Shown: positions 10,501 through 21,730, numbered from the stretch's first letter. The stretch: DNA of 64,000 bases from Bolinopsis microptera (GCF_026151205.1 NC_087078.1:10674175-10738174); one strand, 5' to 3'. Numbers and translations: made by a program. The notes: generated by a model from the letters alone, not told the origin.

Positions 10501-12362
10501 CCTTTCGTGAGGTCTTGTAACCCCGAAAGCTGGTATATCTTATCTAAATTAACCTTGGTTACATCCCGTTTCGAAAATATAATTAGATTTATAGGTCCAA
10601 TATCAAGCAAAAGTCTGATCTACGGTACTGATGTTACACTTACATGATCTATGACGCGAGGATCTCCGAAGTCCGATCTTAAAGTTGGATCTCAGAGCCA
10701 AAAAGAGGAACCAGAGCCTTGGTTCTTCTCTTTGAGAGTCAAACAAGGAATTCGGTGTTATCAACTCAAACTCGGATTTGTAGCACAATTGAAAAGTCAA
10801 AGAACAAAAATCTTAATGAATTTCCCGACATCCTAAAATTAATATCAGGTCGTATTCGATTCAGTGGCCCAAACTCCAGTAGGTTACAAGACTTAAGTAC
10901 AAGTCGAGGAACACTTTGATTAAGAATGATCCTTGTCTAGTTGGAGTTTTCGCATATCATGCAGTAGTTATCTACTAATCACTCCTAAACTGAGCGTTTT
11001 AGAGTCGAATATCGAACCCTGCCGTTCGGCCAAGTAATCTTAATCTGAAGTTCTAGAATTACAGTTCTAATGTTCTAGTACTAATGTATTGTGCCCTAGA
11101 TAAGATCTCGAGGCAGCTGTAATAACAAAAGAGCTAGCCAGTAACCACTTGATTAAAAACGAGGCAATGACACACATTAAGACATTATCATACAATGGGA
11201 AAATCTATGCAAACCAAACCACAGCGGTATTACTATTATGGTAAATGAGCTAAATTAAACTGCAGCCAACAGATCTTAATCCAGGGATTACAGACCAATA
11301 TTGGTCGAGGCAGTGAAGTCAATTATAATTATAAAGTGGGGTACTGGTCAGTGGTCAAGCGACAATCTGGCCCGGATCCAGTGCCGAGTTATTTTAGGTC
11401 CCCTATTTTTAGTACATATAATGGTTTCATGGAATGAATAAATCAAAAGTTGAATTTTGGTCATTACATTTTGGCTAAATTGGTGCCAAGGAAAAATTGT
11501 TGGAGTTTTCACAAATCATGTAGTAGTTATTTATTAATGACTCCTAAAGTGAGCGTTTTTGAGTATAGTATGATGTGCAGGAGTCGGTAATTGCGAACAA
11601 TTTGCTTTTAGCAACTGACCCATTCACCTTTACTAAAGAAACCGTAATTTTGAAAAATTTCCCTTTCGTAAGACACAAATATGCTGCTGGCCTGGCCCAT
11701 TAAGAGAGATGCCCAATAAAGTAGATCAATCTCCAATTTTTGTAGGTTTTTCTGGACAGAAAGTGAGTAATCTTACAAATGCTGTGTTGCTCATGAGTCT
11801 TTAAGACCTTTCTAGTTAACAGTCCAATAGCCCATTTGTGAATATTGTCATTGTTCGCTCGGCAAAAATCCGTTTTTCAGCCACATTTCCGAAAATAAGT
11901 CTTTTAGGGTATATGTTGCTTTATAAGTTGTATATAAATGTGGCCATTATGTACATTTTAGTGTATCAGAACAGTCTATACGACCTTCCTAGGCGGAAAT
12001 GCCAAAAATCACGGAAATTATGAACTGCGTCAAGCCAAAAACCGTTTTTTCGGCCATATTTCCGAAACGAAGCATTTTAAGGTATATGTTGCTTCATAAG
12101 TTGTATAAATGTGGCTATTAGGCACATTTTGGTGTATCGGAATAGTCTTTAAGACCTTCCTGGGCTGAAATACAAAAATTCGAGTGACCGCGAAACCCTG
12201 AAAAAGGGCGTGGCCCGTATATGGGTGTTCCCGCCAAAATAAAAATTGCCACCTATAAAAATCCTTTAGTTTAGGCTTCCAACTAGTGATTCTTGAAGTC
12301 AAATTGCTTCTAACAAACTAATCCAACGCCATTGATATTCCTGACATATCCTCCCTAACTAG
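7518..12362. mobile_element. 4.8-kb foldback structure with ~1.4-kb inverted arms
   Basis: The left arm (7518..8022 and 9227..10135) is the inverse of the right arm (10986..12362). For example GAATCACTAGTTGGAAGCC near 7574 reappears inverted near 12290, and GGGCTATTGGACTGTTAAC near 9238 reappears inverted near 11815. The left arm is split by a 1.2-kb insertion (8023..9226). The loop is about 10136..10985. An 85-bp piece of arm (about 11497..11580) is repeated in direct orientation in the loop (about 10935..11020). Paired short open frames in the arms are mirror copies of each other and show no known domain. No transposase is seen, and the flanks show no clear duplication. Confidence 0.7.
8023..9226. 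mobile_element. Insertion in the foldback left arm; relative of the 4275 insertion
   Basis: The boundaries follow from the intact right arm: arm text stops after GCGAACAATCACA and resumes at TATTCACTAATGGG. The first ~250 bp (AAACAAGAAATTCA doubled, then TTACAGAATAAAAAG, then ACGGGGCAAGGAATGCG) parallels the start of the insertion at 4275. The rest is AT-rich, with a TATATATATATTTA stretch near 8939. Confidence 0.6.
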
Positions 12363-12880
12363 TACCGAGGCAACGAAGGGGACGTTTAGCCTTTTTTGGA
12401 ACAACGGTAGCACTTAATGAGTCGCCCTTTCGAATTGTTCGACGTGCTTAGAAGAATTTTTGCAGCCCGGTTGGTATGGCACAGAACCCTCGAAACAGCC
12501 GGTACCAAAATATTTCGATCTCCAACTTTTATTTCCAAATATCGTCTTACCAAAATTACATTGCTAAAAAACGCTTTATCAACTTATATAGTAGTGGAAA
12601 GTATGTAAATTAGATTCATTTTAACTTGGTTGTTTAGGCCAATATATTTAAGATAATTTTTAAACTTTAGTAGATATATTTTTGATGATGTGTGATGATG
12701 TTTGTGTCATTATATTTTGATTTGATTTGATTTATTAGGCGAATATTAATTCGTTTTCTCAAACGAGACTCTGGCAATCTATATAGGGGGCTGTGAGAAA
12801 CTTTATAGAAGTGATACAAAGTGATCATAATTGTAAATTTCTTGGACATGTTGCTTCCAAGATAGTTCAGAATTTCAATT
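12363..12880. other. No gene seen
   Basis: AT-rich sequence between the foldback and the right terminus of the large element. Short open frames on both strands are unrecognisable. Confidence 0.4.
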
Positions 12881-13007
12881 ATTTAATGACCATTAATGAC
12901 CATTGATGACCATTAATGACCATTAATGACCATTAATGACCATTAATGACAATGTCAGTTTTGACAAAATTCCATCTACTGACACTAATGGTCGTTGCAT
13001 GACCCCC
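12881..13007. repeat. Right-terminal minisatellite and terminus of the 681-13007 element
   Basis: About six to seven copies of CATTAATGAC, one with a G variant, then AATGTCAGTTTTGAC, a spacer, CTGACACTAATGGTC and the terminus GTTGCATGACCCCC. The array runs in the same direction as the left array, so the two ends share a direct repeat inside their inverted termini. Confidence 0.85.
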
Positions 13008-13497
13008 GGATAGTGGCGTAAAGTGAACTTTACACATCCCTTATTTTCCCACCTATTAAATCTTTAATGAACATTCCATGACTTAAATCATATTTCCCAT
13101 AATAGTACTAGTGTGAAAGGTTCTATAACTCTCAGTACTCATATTGTTACAAGAAACAAGTCACATGAATAATATATTAATTCAAGCTGGTTTCAACTGT
13201 TAAGGGCCTTTTAAGAAAAAGCTTAAAGTGTAAAGTGATCAAAAAATATGTAACTCTTCCTGACACATTCCAAAAATAACTATCGATGCTTGACGAATCA
13301 AAAATATTATTTTTCTTAAACTCTCCCAGTTTGATTCTTAGAAGGGCCAGGGGAAGGCCTTCATAAAAATTCTTCCGAAATGGAATGTACAGTTGTTTCT
13401 GATAAAAGGGAGTAATATCTATAAGCTACTTTTGGTCCTTTGAAAAAATATTGTTCCTAGCTAGATATATCGCCGATCAAAGGTCAGCGCTTGTGTG

Positions 13498-13594
13498 CAA
13501 CATCGTATTCATGATCTCAAATTATTTGTTATATATAGTGTGTTGAAAGTATTTTTAAAAGTACTAATTTGAGATCATGAATAATACGATGTTG
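13498..13594. repeat. ~97-bp palindrome
   Basis: CAACATCGTATTCATGATCTC ends an outer arm that returns as GAGATCATGAATAATACGATGTTG in reverse complement, around a loop of about 45 bp. It is probably a short foldback MITE. No clear flanking duplication was seen. Confidence 0.7.
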
Positions 13595-13799
13595 TCACAT
13601 TGAATAATTCCTTTCCTGATAAAAGGGGGGGTATCCAATGGTGAAAAATTGTGTAAAATGGTGAAAAACAGTGTTCATGATTTTGATGGTGAATTGGGTT
13701 TACAAATTGTAAAATTTCACCATTTTTCGACATTTTTCACCATTTTTTCGATGAATATATTTGCCTTCTAGTTCAAGTGTTTGAGGACATAAAGAAACA

Positions 13800-13990
13800 A
13801 TTAAACATGTGTTTCATTAAATTTAAAGTAAGTCTAGGTTTTACAATTCGGAAACTCGAGTCACCAAAACTATCAAGCACCATTTTTCATCAAAACTAGT
13901 GAACACTGAACATGATGAGAAAGGTACATTGAAAATGGTAACTTGAAGTGAAAATGGTGCAGTGAGAAAGATACATTCATAATGGTACCT
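13800..13990. repeat. Direct repeat and minisatellite, left of the zinc-finger gene
   Basis: TGTGTTTCATTAAATTTAAAG, the TTTACAATTCGG block and the CACCATTTTTCATCAAAACTA block recur in the same order at 15117..15260 on the other side of the zinc-finger gene. Both copies lead into GAGAAAGGTACATTGAAA-type minisatellite units. Confidence 0.7.
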
Positions 13991-14258
13991 TTTTCAAATG
14001 ATTGCGCTCTAGTGTAATTTTGACACAGTAGCTATTTGTAAAACTGATTACGGGGGGATTTCAAACAGATACAACCACAACGATGCTCCAATACTTAATG
14101 TCAATAAAGGCACCAAATCATAATGTCTCACCATCTTATCAAGAACTGAACAACATCTTACAGGACTGCCAATTTAGTTTCTCACCAAAGTGGATTCCAA
14201 AATTTCTTGTAGGATCACTCATTTTTCTTCCAGCATACGAGCTCTGTGAACATTTGAA

Positions 14259-15062
14259 TCATTTCTCCCCAGAGTGAGTTTTTATGTGTTTAGTAAGATG
14301 CATTGCTAGTCTTGCAGCATATGAACACTCAGAACATTTGAAGGGTTTATCACCTGAGTGAGTTCTCATATGTACAGTAAGATGACCTGCTTGTCTTGTA
14401 GCATATGAACACTCTGAACATTTGAAGGGTTTATCACCTGAGTGAGTTCTCATATGTCTAGTGAGATGACCTGCTTGTCTTGCAGCAAATGAACACTCAG
14501 AACACTTGAAGGGTTTCTCGCCTGAGTGAGTTCTCATATGTACAGTAAGATCACCTGCTTGTTTTGTAGCATATGAACACTCAGAACACTTGAAAGGTTT
14601 CTCTTCAGAGTGAATCTTTTCATGTTTTATAAGTGTTCTCGAATATGCTGCACTGAATGTACACTGTGAACACCTAAATGGTCTCACAGGCGGACTCTCA
14701 CTAGGAGACAGAACTAATGTCCTCTGAGGATCTGTTCCAGTCAAGTTATCTGAAGTATCAAAGTAGTCAGGTACTTCTGGGCTGCTATGACCATGGTGTT
14801 GTTTTACATGTTCTATTAACTGAGTGTCTGAGTAAACATGTTCAGCACAAACTGGACAGATAAAAATAGATGGTTTATCTGATTCAGATGTAAGTTCTTG
14901 TTTTATTGTACAATTTGATATTGTTTTATGTTCTTTAATGTGCTCAACAAAGTAGTCTTCTGAAAAGTAATGTGCTCCACACATTGGGCAGAGGAAACCG
15001 TTTGACTTTTCTGGGTTCTCCACTCGTTCTGATTTGATCTCTTGTTTACAGTCTTTAGACAT
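14259..15062 (-). CDS. C2H2 zinc-finger protein, seven fingers, single exon
   Basis: 267 codons, ATG to stop in one exon. Seven C2H2 fingers: two N-terminal divergent ones (CPMC...HIKEH, CPVC...HVKQH), a linker rich in Ser/Pro, then five C-terminal fingers joined by classic HSGEKPFKC-type linkers. Such proteins usually bind DNA in the nucleus. The last finger is followed by GEK and a stop, after which the same frame continues FKCSQSSYA, so a further finger has decayed and the protein has been shortened. The last four fingers are close copies of each other, suggesting internal duplication. The gene lies between two copies of a direct repeat. Target and ortholog are not recognisable. Confidence 0.85.
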   Translation of the reverse strand: MSKDCKQEIKSERVENPEKSNGFLCPMCGAHYFSEDYFVEHIKEHKTISNCTIKQELTSESDKPSIFICPVCAEHVYSDTQLIEHVKQHHGHSSPEVPDYFDTSDNLTGTDPQRTLVLSPSESPPVRPFRCSQCTFSAAYSRTLIKHEKIHSEEKPFKCSECSYATKQAGDLTVHMRTHSGEKPFKCSECSFAARQAGHLTRHMRTHSGDKPFKCSECSYATRQAGHLTVHMRTHSGDKPFKCSECSYAARLAMHLTKHIKTHSGEK

Positions 15063-15116
15063 TCTGAGATATTGAAATATTTATCACCAACTCAATACAC
15101 AATCAATAAATTCAAC

Positions 15117-15410
15117 ATGTGTTTCATTATATTTAAAGTATGTCTAGATTTTACAATTCGGGAACTCGATTCACCAAAACTATCAATCACCATTTTTCAT
15201 CAAAACTAGAGAACATGGTGAGAAAGGTACATTGAAACTGGTAACTCTAAGTGAAAATGGCGAAAGTTACATTAAAACTGGTAACTTTTAGTAACCACTG
15301 AAGATGGTGAGAAAGGTACATTGATACTGGTAACTTTTGGTGAACATGGCGAGTAAGCTACATGAAAACTGGTAACTTTTGGTGAACATGGCGAGTAAGA
15401 TAAATAAAAA
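15117..15410. repeat. ~42-bp minisatellite, right of the zinc-finger gene
   Basis: About five diverged units of the type GGTGAACATGGCGAGTAAG ... ACTGGTAACTTTT, preceded by the direct repeat shared with 13800..13990. Inverted copies of the same units lie at 16314..16420, beyond the mariner-like element. Confidence 0.75.
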
Positions 15411-15413
15411 CTA

Positions 15414-16311
15414 CAGGGTGGCCCAAAAGTAACTGCCCACACGCAACCCTTTAATAACTCACGTAATTCTTCTTAGAATTGCACCGAAATTTCAGAGATT
15501 ATAGATATGGGTCAAACTTAGATTTCCTGAAAGTTTCGTCAAATTTAATTAATTACAGTGGGTGTGGCATGCCAATCCCTCTTTTTCGATATTGTCACCA
15601 TAAAGTGAGAACGCTTTCGGCGAGGAACTTTAAAGTTTCTAGACATGTTTGGTTTGATAATTGAAGTGCTTTCCCAAAATTTCAAGTTGGTTGTTTACAA
15701 TTTAACCGTTATGACCCTTTTAAGATATTGCAGATACATGATCTTGGCACTTAATCAGTGATTTCAATGAAACAATAAGTTATTCACTAGCGAGCAACAA
15801 TGAGACTCATTAGGCGGTGACGAGCATGTTGGTGGATGACAATCTGATCACTTTGCTTAAAACCGAAGAAATTTGCGTTATAGCGCTTCGGTTGCTGTCC
15901 TATAAGCAGTTTCCAACCAAGTAGGACATTGTATTGATTGAGTTGCTGGATCACGTATCTACAAGATTTTAAAAGGGTCATAACTCGGTTAAATTATAAA
16001 TAACCAACTTGAAATTTTGGGAAAGCACTTCAATTATCAAACCAAACATGTCTAGAAATTTTTAAGTTCTTAGCTGGAAGCGCTTTCACTTTATGGTGAT
16101 AATAGCGAAAATGGGGATTGGTGTGCCACACCCACTGTAAATTAATATATTTGACTAAACTTTTAGGAAATCTAAGTTTGACCCATATTTATAATCTCTG
16201 AAATTTCTGTGCAATCCTAAAAATATTAGAATATTAGAATATTAGAATCTTAGAAAAATTACGTGAGTTATTAAAGGGTTGCGTGTTGGCAGTTACTTTT
16301 GGGCCACCCTG
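15414..16311. mobile_element. Tc1/mariner-like foldback, TA-flanked
   Basis: The ends are CAGGGTGGCCCAAAAGTAAC and its exact inverse, each bordered by TA. The arms extend about 330 bp inward with few mismatches (TTGGTTTGATAATTGAAGTGC pairs with its inverse near 16030), around a unique loop of about 15741..15960. No transposase frame remains, so it is non-autonomous. The TIR style and TA target fit Tc1/mariner elements. Confidence 0.75.
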
Positions 16312-17630
16312 TAGTTTTTATTTATCTTACTCGCCATGTTCACAAAAACTTACCATTTCTGATGTACTTTACTCGCCAAGTTTACTTAAAATTGCCATTT
16401 TTGATGCTTGCAGTATATAGCGCGCGCCCATCGTCCGGCGGTAACAGCCTTTTTACTTTAGCATTTTAATGTTTAAGAGAAGAGCGCCTGAAGTGGCGCG
16501 AACGCACAAGTTTTATAACCTTCTGGTCTTACTTTTGATTATGCACTTTCTTAGTACATCGCGTTTTTTAAAGAACAGCTGGTAATAATAACAAACAAAG
16601 CAAGCTTAAATATTAAATTCATGCGACTAATCATGTTTGATGACTAAAATCCACATTTTAGAGAAAAAATTTGAAAATTCAATTAATTATTGAATATATA
16701 AATCAAGCGTTACATTTCATTTTATCAGTGACCCCCATTGTCGTTTTACTAAATAGTATTTATAGCGTTTCTACAATACATGGGGCCGCGTTGCTCTATC
16801 CAGAGCCCTTGCACTTGCGGTAGCGCGCGCCCGCACCTCACTTGTGAAACAAACGCGCCCGCAGCGGCGCGAAAGCACATGGTTAGGTGAAGGGGCCGCG
16901 AACTTGTGCGCGGCGGGTCATACAACGTGTGACAAACATTTCAGCCATGCACAATTACAGTAACACATTCTGATATACTGATTGATAAATGATACTGCAA
17001 TATTTACTGGGCGGCGCTCAGCCTGTCATTCCGCCGAATCTTTATTCGGGCTGAGTGATTTACGTCCTCCATCGCCCTTTAAAAAAGTGCGAATGCTCTG
17101 CATTGGATGTTGGAACGCACGTGACTCGCATTCACGTGATCGCTCTTGACGGATGTTACTCGTCTAAATTTCTTCGAAGTAGCGCGCGCCGCTTTCTTCT
17201 CTATGGCAAGAGCTACGAAGTAGCGCGCGCCGGGTCAGATCATTAACAATGGTCAAGATCGCTCAGAACCAATTACAGCCGCGCAAAAGATCACCTGCAC
17301 GCCAACTACCAATAAAAAAGAAGCGACGTATGCGCTACAAGAGCCGCGCAATGAGTTAGATTGTAAAATATGATTATTTGATTGTAAAATCGCATAAACG
17401 CGCCTATTTGCGCGTTTTAGAGCGTTAAAATTACGCCAGGCTATGTTTATGAACATAATAGCCTGGGGTCCCCAGGTAAGGGCCGCGGCCGTTTATCTAT
17501 GAAAGAAACTATCCGGAAGGCATCCGAGCAGGGTACAGTAGTAACCATGTTAGTTGAAGTATCCGACTTATGCGAGTCCAACTTATCAATTATCTGAGCA
17601 TTGTGCCTAGTGTATCAGGTGGCCTCTGGA
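16312..17630. other. Intergenic; recurrent GC-rich AGCGCGCGCC motif
   Basis: No gene is seen. Against an AT-rich background, AGCGCGCGCC occurs at 16419, 16822, 17181 and 17222. The first two are followed by GGCGCGAAnGCAC-like text, and the last two share GAAGTAGCGCGCGCCG. CpG density is raised at 16780..16920 and 17170..17480. This could be a repeat family or an unmethylated promoter-like island; no transcript start can be supported. Confidence 0.4.
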
Positions 17631-17883
17631 CACAGGAGGGGCTAAGTGCAAAGAAACTGCTGCTCACTGCTGCTAACTGCTACTAACTGCTGCTCACTGC
17701 TGCTCACTGCTGCTCACTGCTACTAACTGCTACCCACTGCTGCTCACTGCTGCTGTCAGTGAGCAGCAGTAAGCAGCAGTTAGTAGCAGTGAGCAGCAGT
17801 GAGCAGCAGTGAGCAGCAGTGAACAGCAGTTAGCAGCAGTGAGCAGCAGTGAGCAGCAGTTTCGTTGCAATTAGCCCCTCCTG
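17631..17883. mobile_element. 253-bp foldback made of 10-bp repeats
   Basis: The termini ACAGGAGGGGCTAA and TTAGCCCCTCCTGT are inverted. Between them lies an array of the 10-bp unit ACTGCTGCTC with TACTAACTGC variants (17663..17757), then its inverse (17758..17862), so the whole can form a long hairpin. The design resembles the terminal minisatellites of the 681-13007 and 58119-58950 elements. No clear target duplication was found. Confidence 0.7.
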
Positions 17884-18809
17884 TAGCTGTGCATGGACGG
17901 CATAGGACTATATAAGTAGTATAGGGAGCGATACTGGAATTATTGATTAAAATGCTATACACTATTTTATAGAAGGTCATAAGATCGTTATAAATGCACT
18001 TCTGTTTAACAGGGAGAATATTTAATTTCTCTAGCAAGTTTATTGTCATTATAACTGCAGTAGGGTTCACCATTTATCCATTTAATGGCCCGCTTTTGAA
18101 TAGCAACAAACTTTTCAAGATGAGTTGCTTTTTGAGGGGACCATATGACAGAACAATGTTCAAATATAGACCTAATTAACACTAAATAAAACGATATTTG
18201 GATTTATCTTTTTTTCGTTTATTATCCTTTATTTCCTTTTTTACTTTAGGCGGCATTCTGCCTATTGTATTTGTACAGGATCGACTCAATAGTAAAGACA
18301 CATTTATTTGTTAAAAGATGATAAAACATAGCTCGGGTCAAGTTGAAGTCATTGAAATAAACTCGCAGTATTGTCCTAACAAATGATAACAGATGAAAGG
18401 AATACCAAACACAGCATTTATAAACATGAAACAATTATAATGTTTATGTCATAACCCTTAAAATCTGTTGATTTGCAGAAAAAGTTTGTTAAAACTCTGT
18501 CTAAAGTGCCAAATCACTTAGCTCGTGTAATCAAACAGTAGCAAATATCAACAAATGTCTAATTTTAATGATATACTAGTAAAATATGATCCTTTTAATA
18601 ATAGGAGATAAAAATCACACAATAATGTCACCTTTTTAACGCATACTTTCAATGTTAAGAATGAGCACACAGTCAAATTTATATGATTAATCCTAGTTGC
18701 CACTGAAGAGTGTGATTTTTCGATAAAAACAGGAATTGAAAAAGGAACGCATCCTGATAAAGTAGCATACACGCCTAACAAGGAACTATGTGTTATGATT
18801 CGTTTAAGG
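17884..18809. other. Intergenic, 3' of UNC93-like gene A
   Basis: AT-rich sequence without a supportable gene. It presumably includes the 3' UTR of the transporter gene that ends at 18810. Confidence 0.5.
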
Positions 18810-20817
18810 TTAAATACCAAGTTTGAATACATCTAATGTTATGGAAATTGTTGCCAATGTACAAAAAATTACCAACCAGGCAAGCAAAGCATATAAGCTA
18901 ATGTATGAGCATGCAAAGAAAACGGTAGCTGTCCCTACTGACATTACCGAATTAAGTAACATATATCCTATATCACTGTCTGCTTGAAATAGTAATCCTA
19001 TCAGACAGTTGGCTTGAATGTTGAATCCAGTGTCTGATATTGCCAGAAGTACTGCAACGAACAATATTAGCCCCTGAGTTGGCTCTATTGAAGTTGGATC
19101 ATCACTCTTCCCATATGTAGCAGCAGAAGGAAACATTAAGAAAATGAGGTAGTAAGAGATTATTGCTAATATGTAGAGGAACAGCACAGCGATCCTGTTG
19201 TTTAAAAAGACAGCAATGCCCTCAAATAAAGGACATGCAATTACTGCTGATATTCCAAATACTAAAGACATTAGTGGAATCAGGCTTCTGTCTGCAAATA
19301 CATGACCTATGCAGGTTTGGAAAGTCATAGTATAGAATGCCAACACAAATGAGTTATAGAAAAGGATTATAAGAAGATATCCTATTTCTTTTCTTAGTAA
19401 GGTAACTTTGTAGAGAGCAAAGTTGTGCTTTACTTTTTCCCATACAGTTGTGCTTTCAGGTTTGGCTACTCTGCTTTGGATAGACTTGGAGCAAAGAAGT
19501 TCATCAATGTCGTCTTCTATGTCATTGAGTGCAGTAATATCCCTGTATCCAAATACTGCTACAGCAACAGCAAGGATAACAAAGATACAACATACAAGAT
19601 AAATGCAGATTCTTGTATGTGTACCAATCTTTGTAAGATTCCCAAGGTAGAAATAGTCAGCTGTATTACCTGAATTAAAGTCATGTAATTCTTCATGGCA
19701 TATAATCCTTAATGACTGTTATATGGTATTCTGAACGTCTGAAAAATAAACAGGATTCAATGCACATGTTCTAAACTAACCTATAACCATGCTGAAAATG
19801 TATATGCACCACCAAACACTGCTATTTCTCTGAAGATTTTTCTCAGTTGAGCAATCAGCAACAATTTTAGGAGCAACCACCCACATCATACCCATACCAA
19901 ATCCTGGAATGATAAAAAGTCACCAACAGGATTATGTGATATTAAAAGTTTATATATTGTGGGCACAGATACAATCACCCTGGTGATTATGGTATTGATT
20001 ATTATAATATTTGTTTTATTCTGAATATTTGTTTTATTCTGATTATTGAATTTCATTTAATTTGCATACAATTAATTCATTCATAGAAACCTGCAACAAC
20101 TGATCCTAGATAGATGGTCCAGTTCTTTAAGAAGATGATCCCTATAAATAATCCACTGTAGAGGAAGGCTGAGATTGCGAGTGTAGCCCGTACCCCAATT
20201 GCACTTAAGATCAGAGGTGTAATAAGTGCTATAGAAATGCTTGATAGGTATGTCAATCCTGTAACGATGCAATTAGTTGAGTGCAATGATTATTCGATGA
20301 GTTTAGCTTCATCACATTTTGACAGGACTCAAATTCGATATACAACAATGCTGGTTATTATATAATATGCATATTACACATTTGAGATATTTGGTTGGGG
20401 AGGCGGATTATCGTTGTGAAGTACTGTACTACTCACGAAGTGCTGTACACGATGTTTTGTATGTTACATATTACACATTGTTAAGGTACCTTGACTAATA
20501 AATCCAACGTTGGCATCACTCGAATCTCTGCCAGGACCATCAGTTATCACCACATCTAATAAGCCACCACCAGGAAAGAAAGCACAGTAAACCAGACACA
20601 ATACCACAGCACTCACCAGCACGTTACAGAACGGCTTTGAAAACAATCCTGATTTATAGAAACATCGTTATTACCTTTAAAGCCTTTACAAAACAGTGAA
20701 GCTACAAATTCTATTGCAAAGCGGTTGATATGATCCTATGATTCACTTACTCTCCCTATGAGGCTCAGGTTCCCTTTCCTCACCCACTGGATAGATTAAC
20801 ACTGCATCAGCTTGCAT
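18810..20817 (-). CDS. UNC93-like major-facilitator protein A (5 exons, 458 aa)
   Basis: Exons: 20751..20817 (ATG at 20815..20817), 20490..20648, 20091..20258, 19781..19903, 18810..19669; the phases close to 1377 nt. All junctions are GT-AG; the exon 3 donor (GTTTCT) is weak. The protein is polytopic: a first helix in the KPFCNVLVSAVVLCLVY region, an FFPGGGLLDV loop, then repeated hydrophobic segments and a TADYFYLGN-ISDTGFN architecture. The AGFGMGMMWVV and NLQRNSSVWWC segments match the UNC93/MFSD11 branch, related to ion-channel regulators and UNC93A. Length agrees with UNC93A. The substrate is unknown. It is a tandem paralog of the gene at 21731. Confidence 0.85.
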
Positions 20818-21730
20818 ACTGTGACTTGTTAGGTTTAGTGAAGGAGTTTTCTAGTACATGTTATCTCCTTGATAGGGTATTTGAATTAGGCATAGCAGTT
20901 TATAAGTTATAACACGTCTTTTGAAACAAAGGATACACTGCCAGTACAGTTTTATTATAACAGAGGTAACCAAACTGAAAACAAAGGAGTTCATTTGATA
21001 CAACATGTACAATACTGACTCACGTACAGTGAGGCCGTGAGCTCAGTATAATATCATGTGAGGAATTGTGGTGTCACCTTACTAGTTCTCTTCACTTATC
21101 TCTATATTATTCTGCAAAACCGAACTCATGACTGCATTGATAAGTAATTTGGCTGATATCTTGATGATTTAAGAAATTATTCCTCCTGGGTCATCTTGCA
21201 AATTAGTTTGCTGAACAAATAATACTGACAATCATAAATGAACTTATCAAAATAAACAGTCGCAGTGTAAAACAAATATAGAATTTATCATTTTATAACC
21301 AAAATTTCAAATAATACTGTTCATATAACTAATTGCAATAAGAAAGTTTACAAAACAAAGCTGATTTGCCCCCCAAACATTCAATTCAGAAAGCAGAAAT
21401 GTTAACAGAGAATGCTATTGATAGATATTTTCTAATCAAATCAAACAAACCATCATGGAATAGATGAATTCACACGAACTAATAACACACACGATAATTA
21501 CATTCATACTCTGCCCCGAGACCCACAACACATGACTCATGCTGTTGTATTAATGTTAATTATTCTTATCTGAAATCTGAATTATATGTCTGTCCAGTGT
21601 CCTTATCTAACATATTATTTTCCAAACCGGAAAACTCTTCTGTCTTTTGATTTCATGTGTCAACTCAGGTTACTGATATTTTCATTTTACTGTTTTCGAA
21701 TCTTTTAGTCACCGTTCGAGCCATCACCGT
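20818..21730. other. Intergenic between the two UNC93-like genes
   Basis: About 0.9 kb between the start codon of gene A and the stop codon of gene B. It must hold gene A's promoter and 5' UTR and gene B's 3' UTR. I see no distinct element. Confidence 0.5.

Larger units (their letters stand above)
681..13007. mobile_element. Large inverted-terminus element (nested), 8-bp target duplication
   Basis: The left end is a G-run followed by TATGCAACGACC. The right end is the near-perfect inverse, GGTCGTTGCATGACCCCC. Both ends are flanked by GGATAGTG (673..680 and 13008..13015), which looks like an 8-bp target-site duplication. Next to each end lies a 10-bp minisatellite (unit CATTAATGAC) followed by a short hairpin-forming segment with AATGTCAGTTTTG. 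The same architecture occurs in a clean 832-bp copy at 58119..58950. No transposase is visible. The interior holds a LINE, a CR1 fragment and a foldback, so I read this as a small non-autonomous element enlarged by nested insertions rather than one 12-kb autonomous transposon. The superfamily is not determined; an 8-bp duplication would fit several. Confidence 0.6.

Noticed and set aside
681..13007. A single autonomous 12-kb transposon
   Set aside because: No transposase; the interior is made of other elements with their own ends; the small copy at 58119 shows the basic unit.
17780..18073. 97-codon minus frame with Leu/His/Cys repeats
   Set aside because: It begins in unique sequence and ends in the 10-bp foldback array; composition is that of the repeat.
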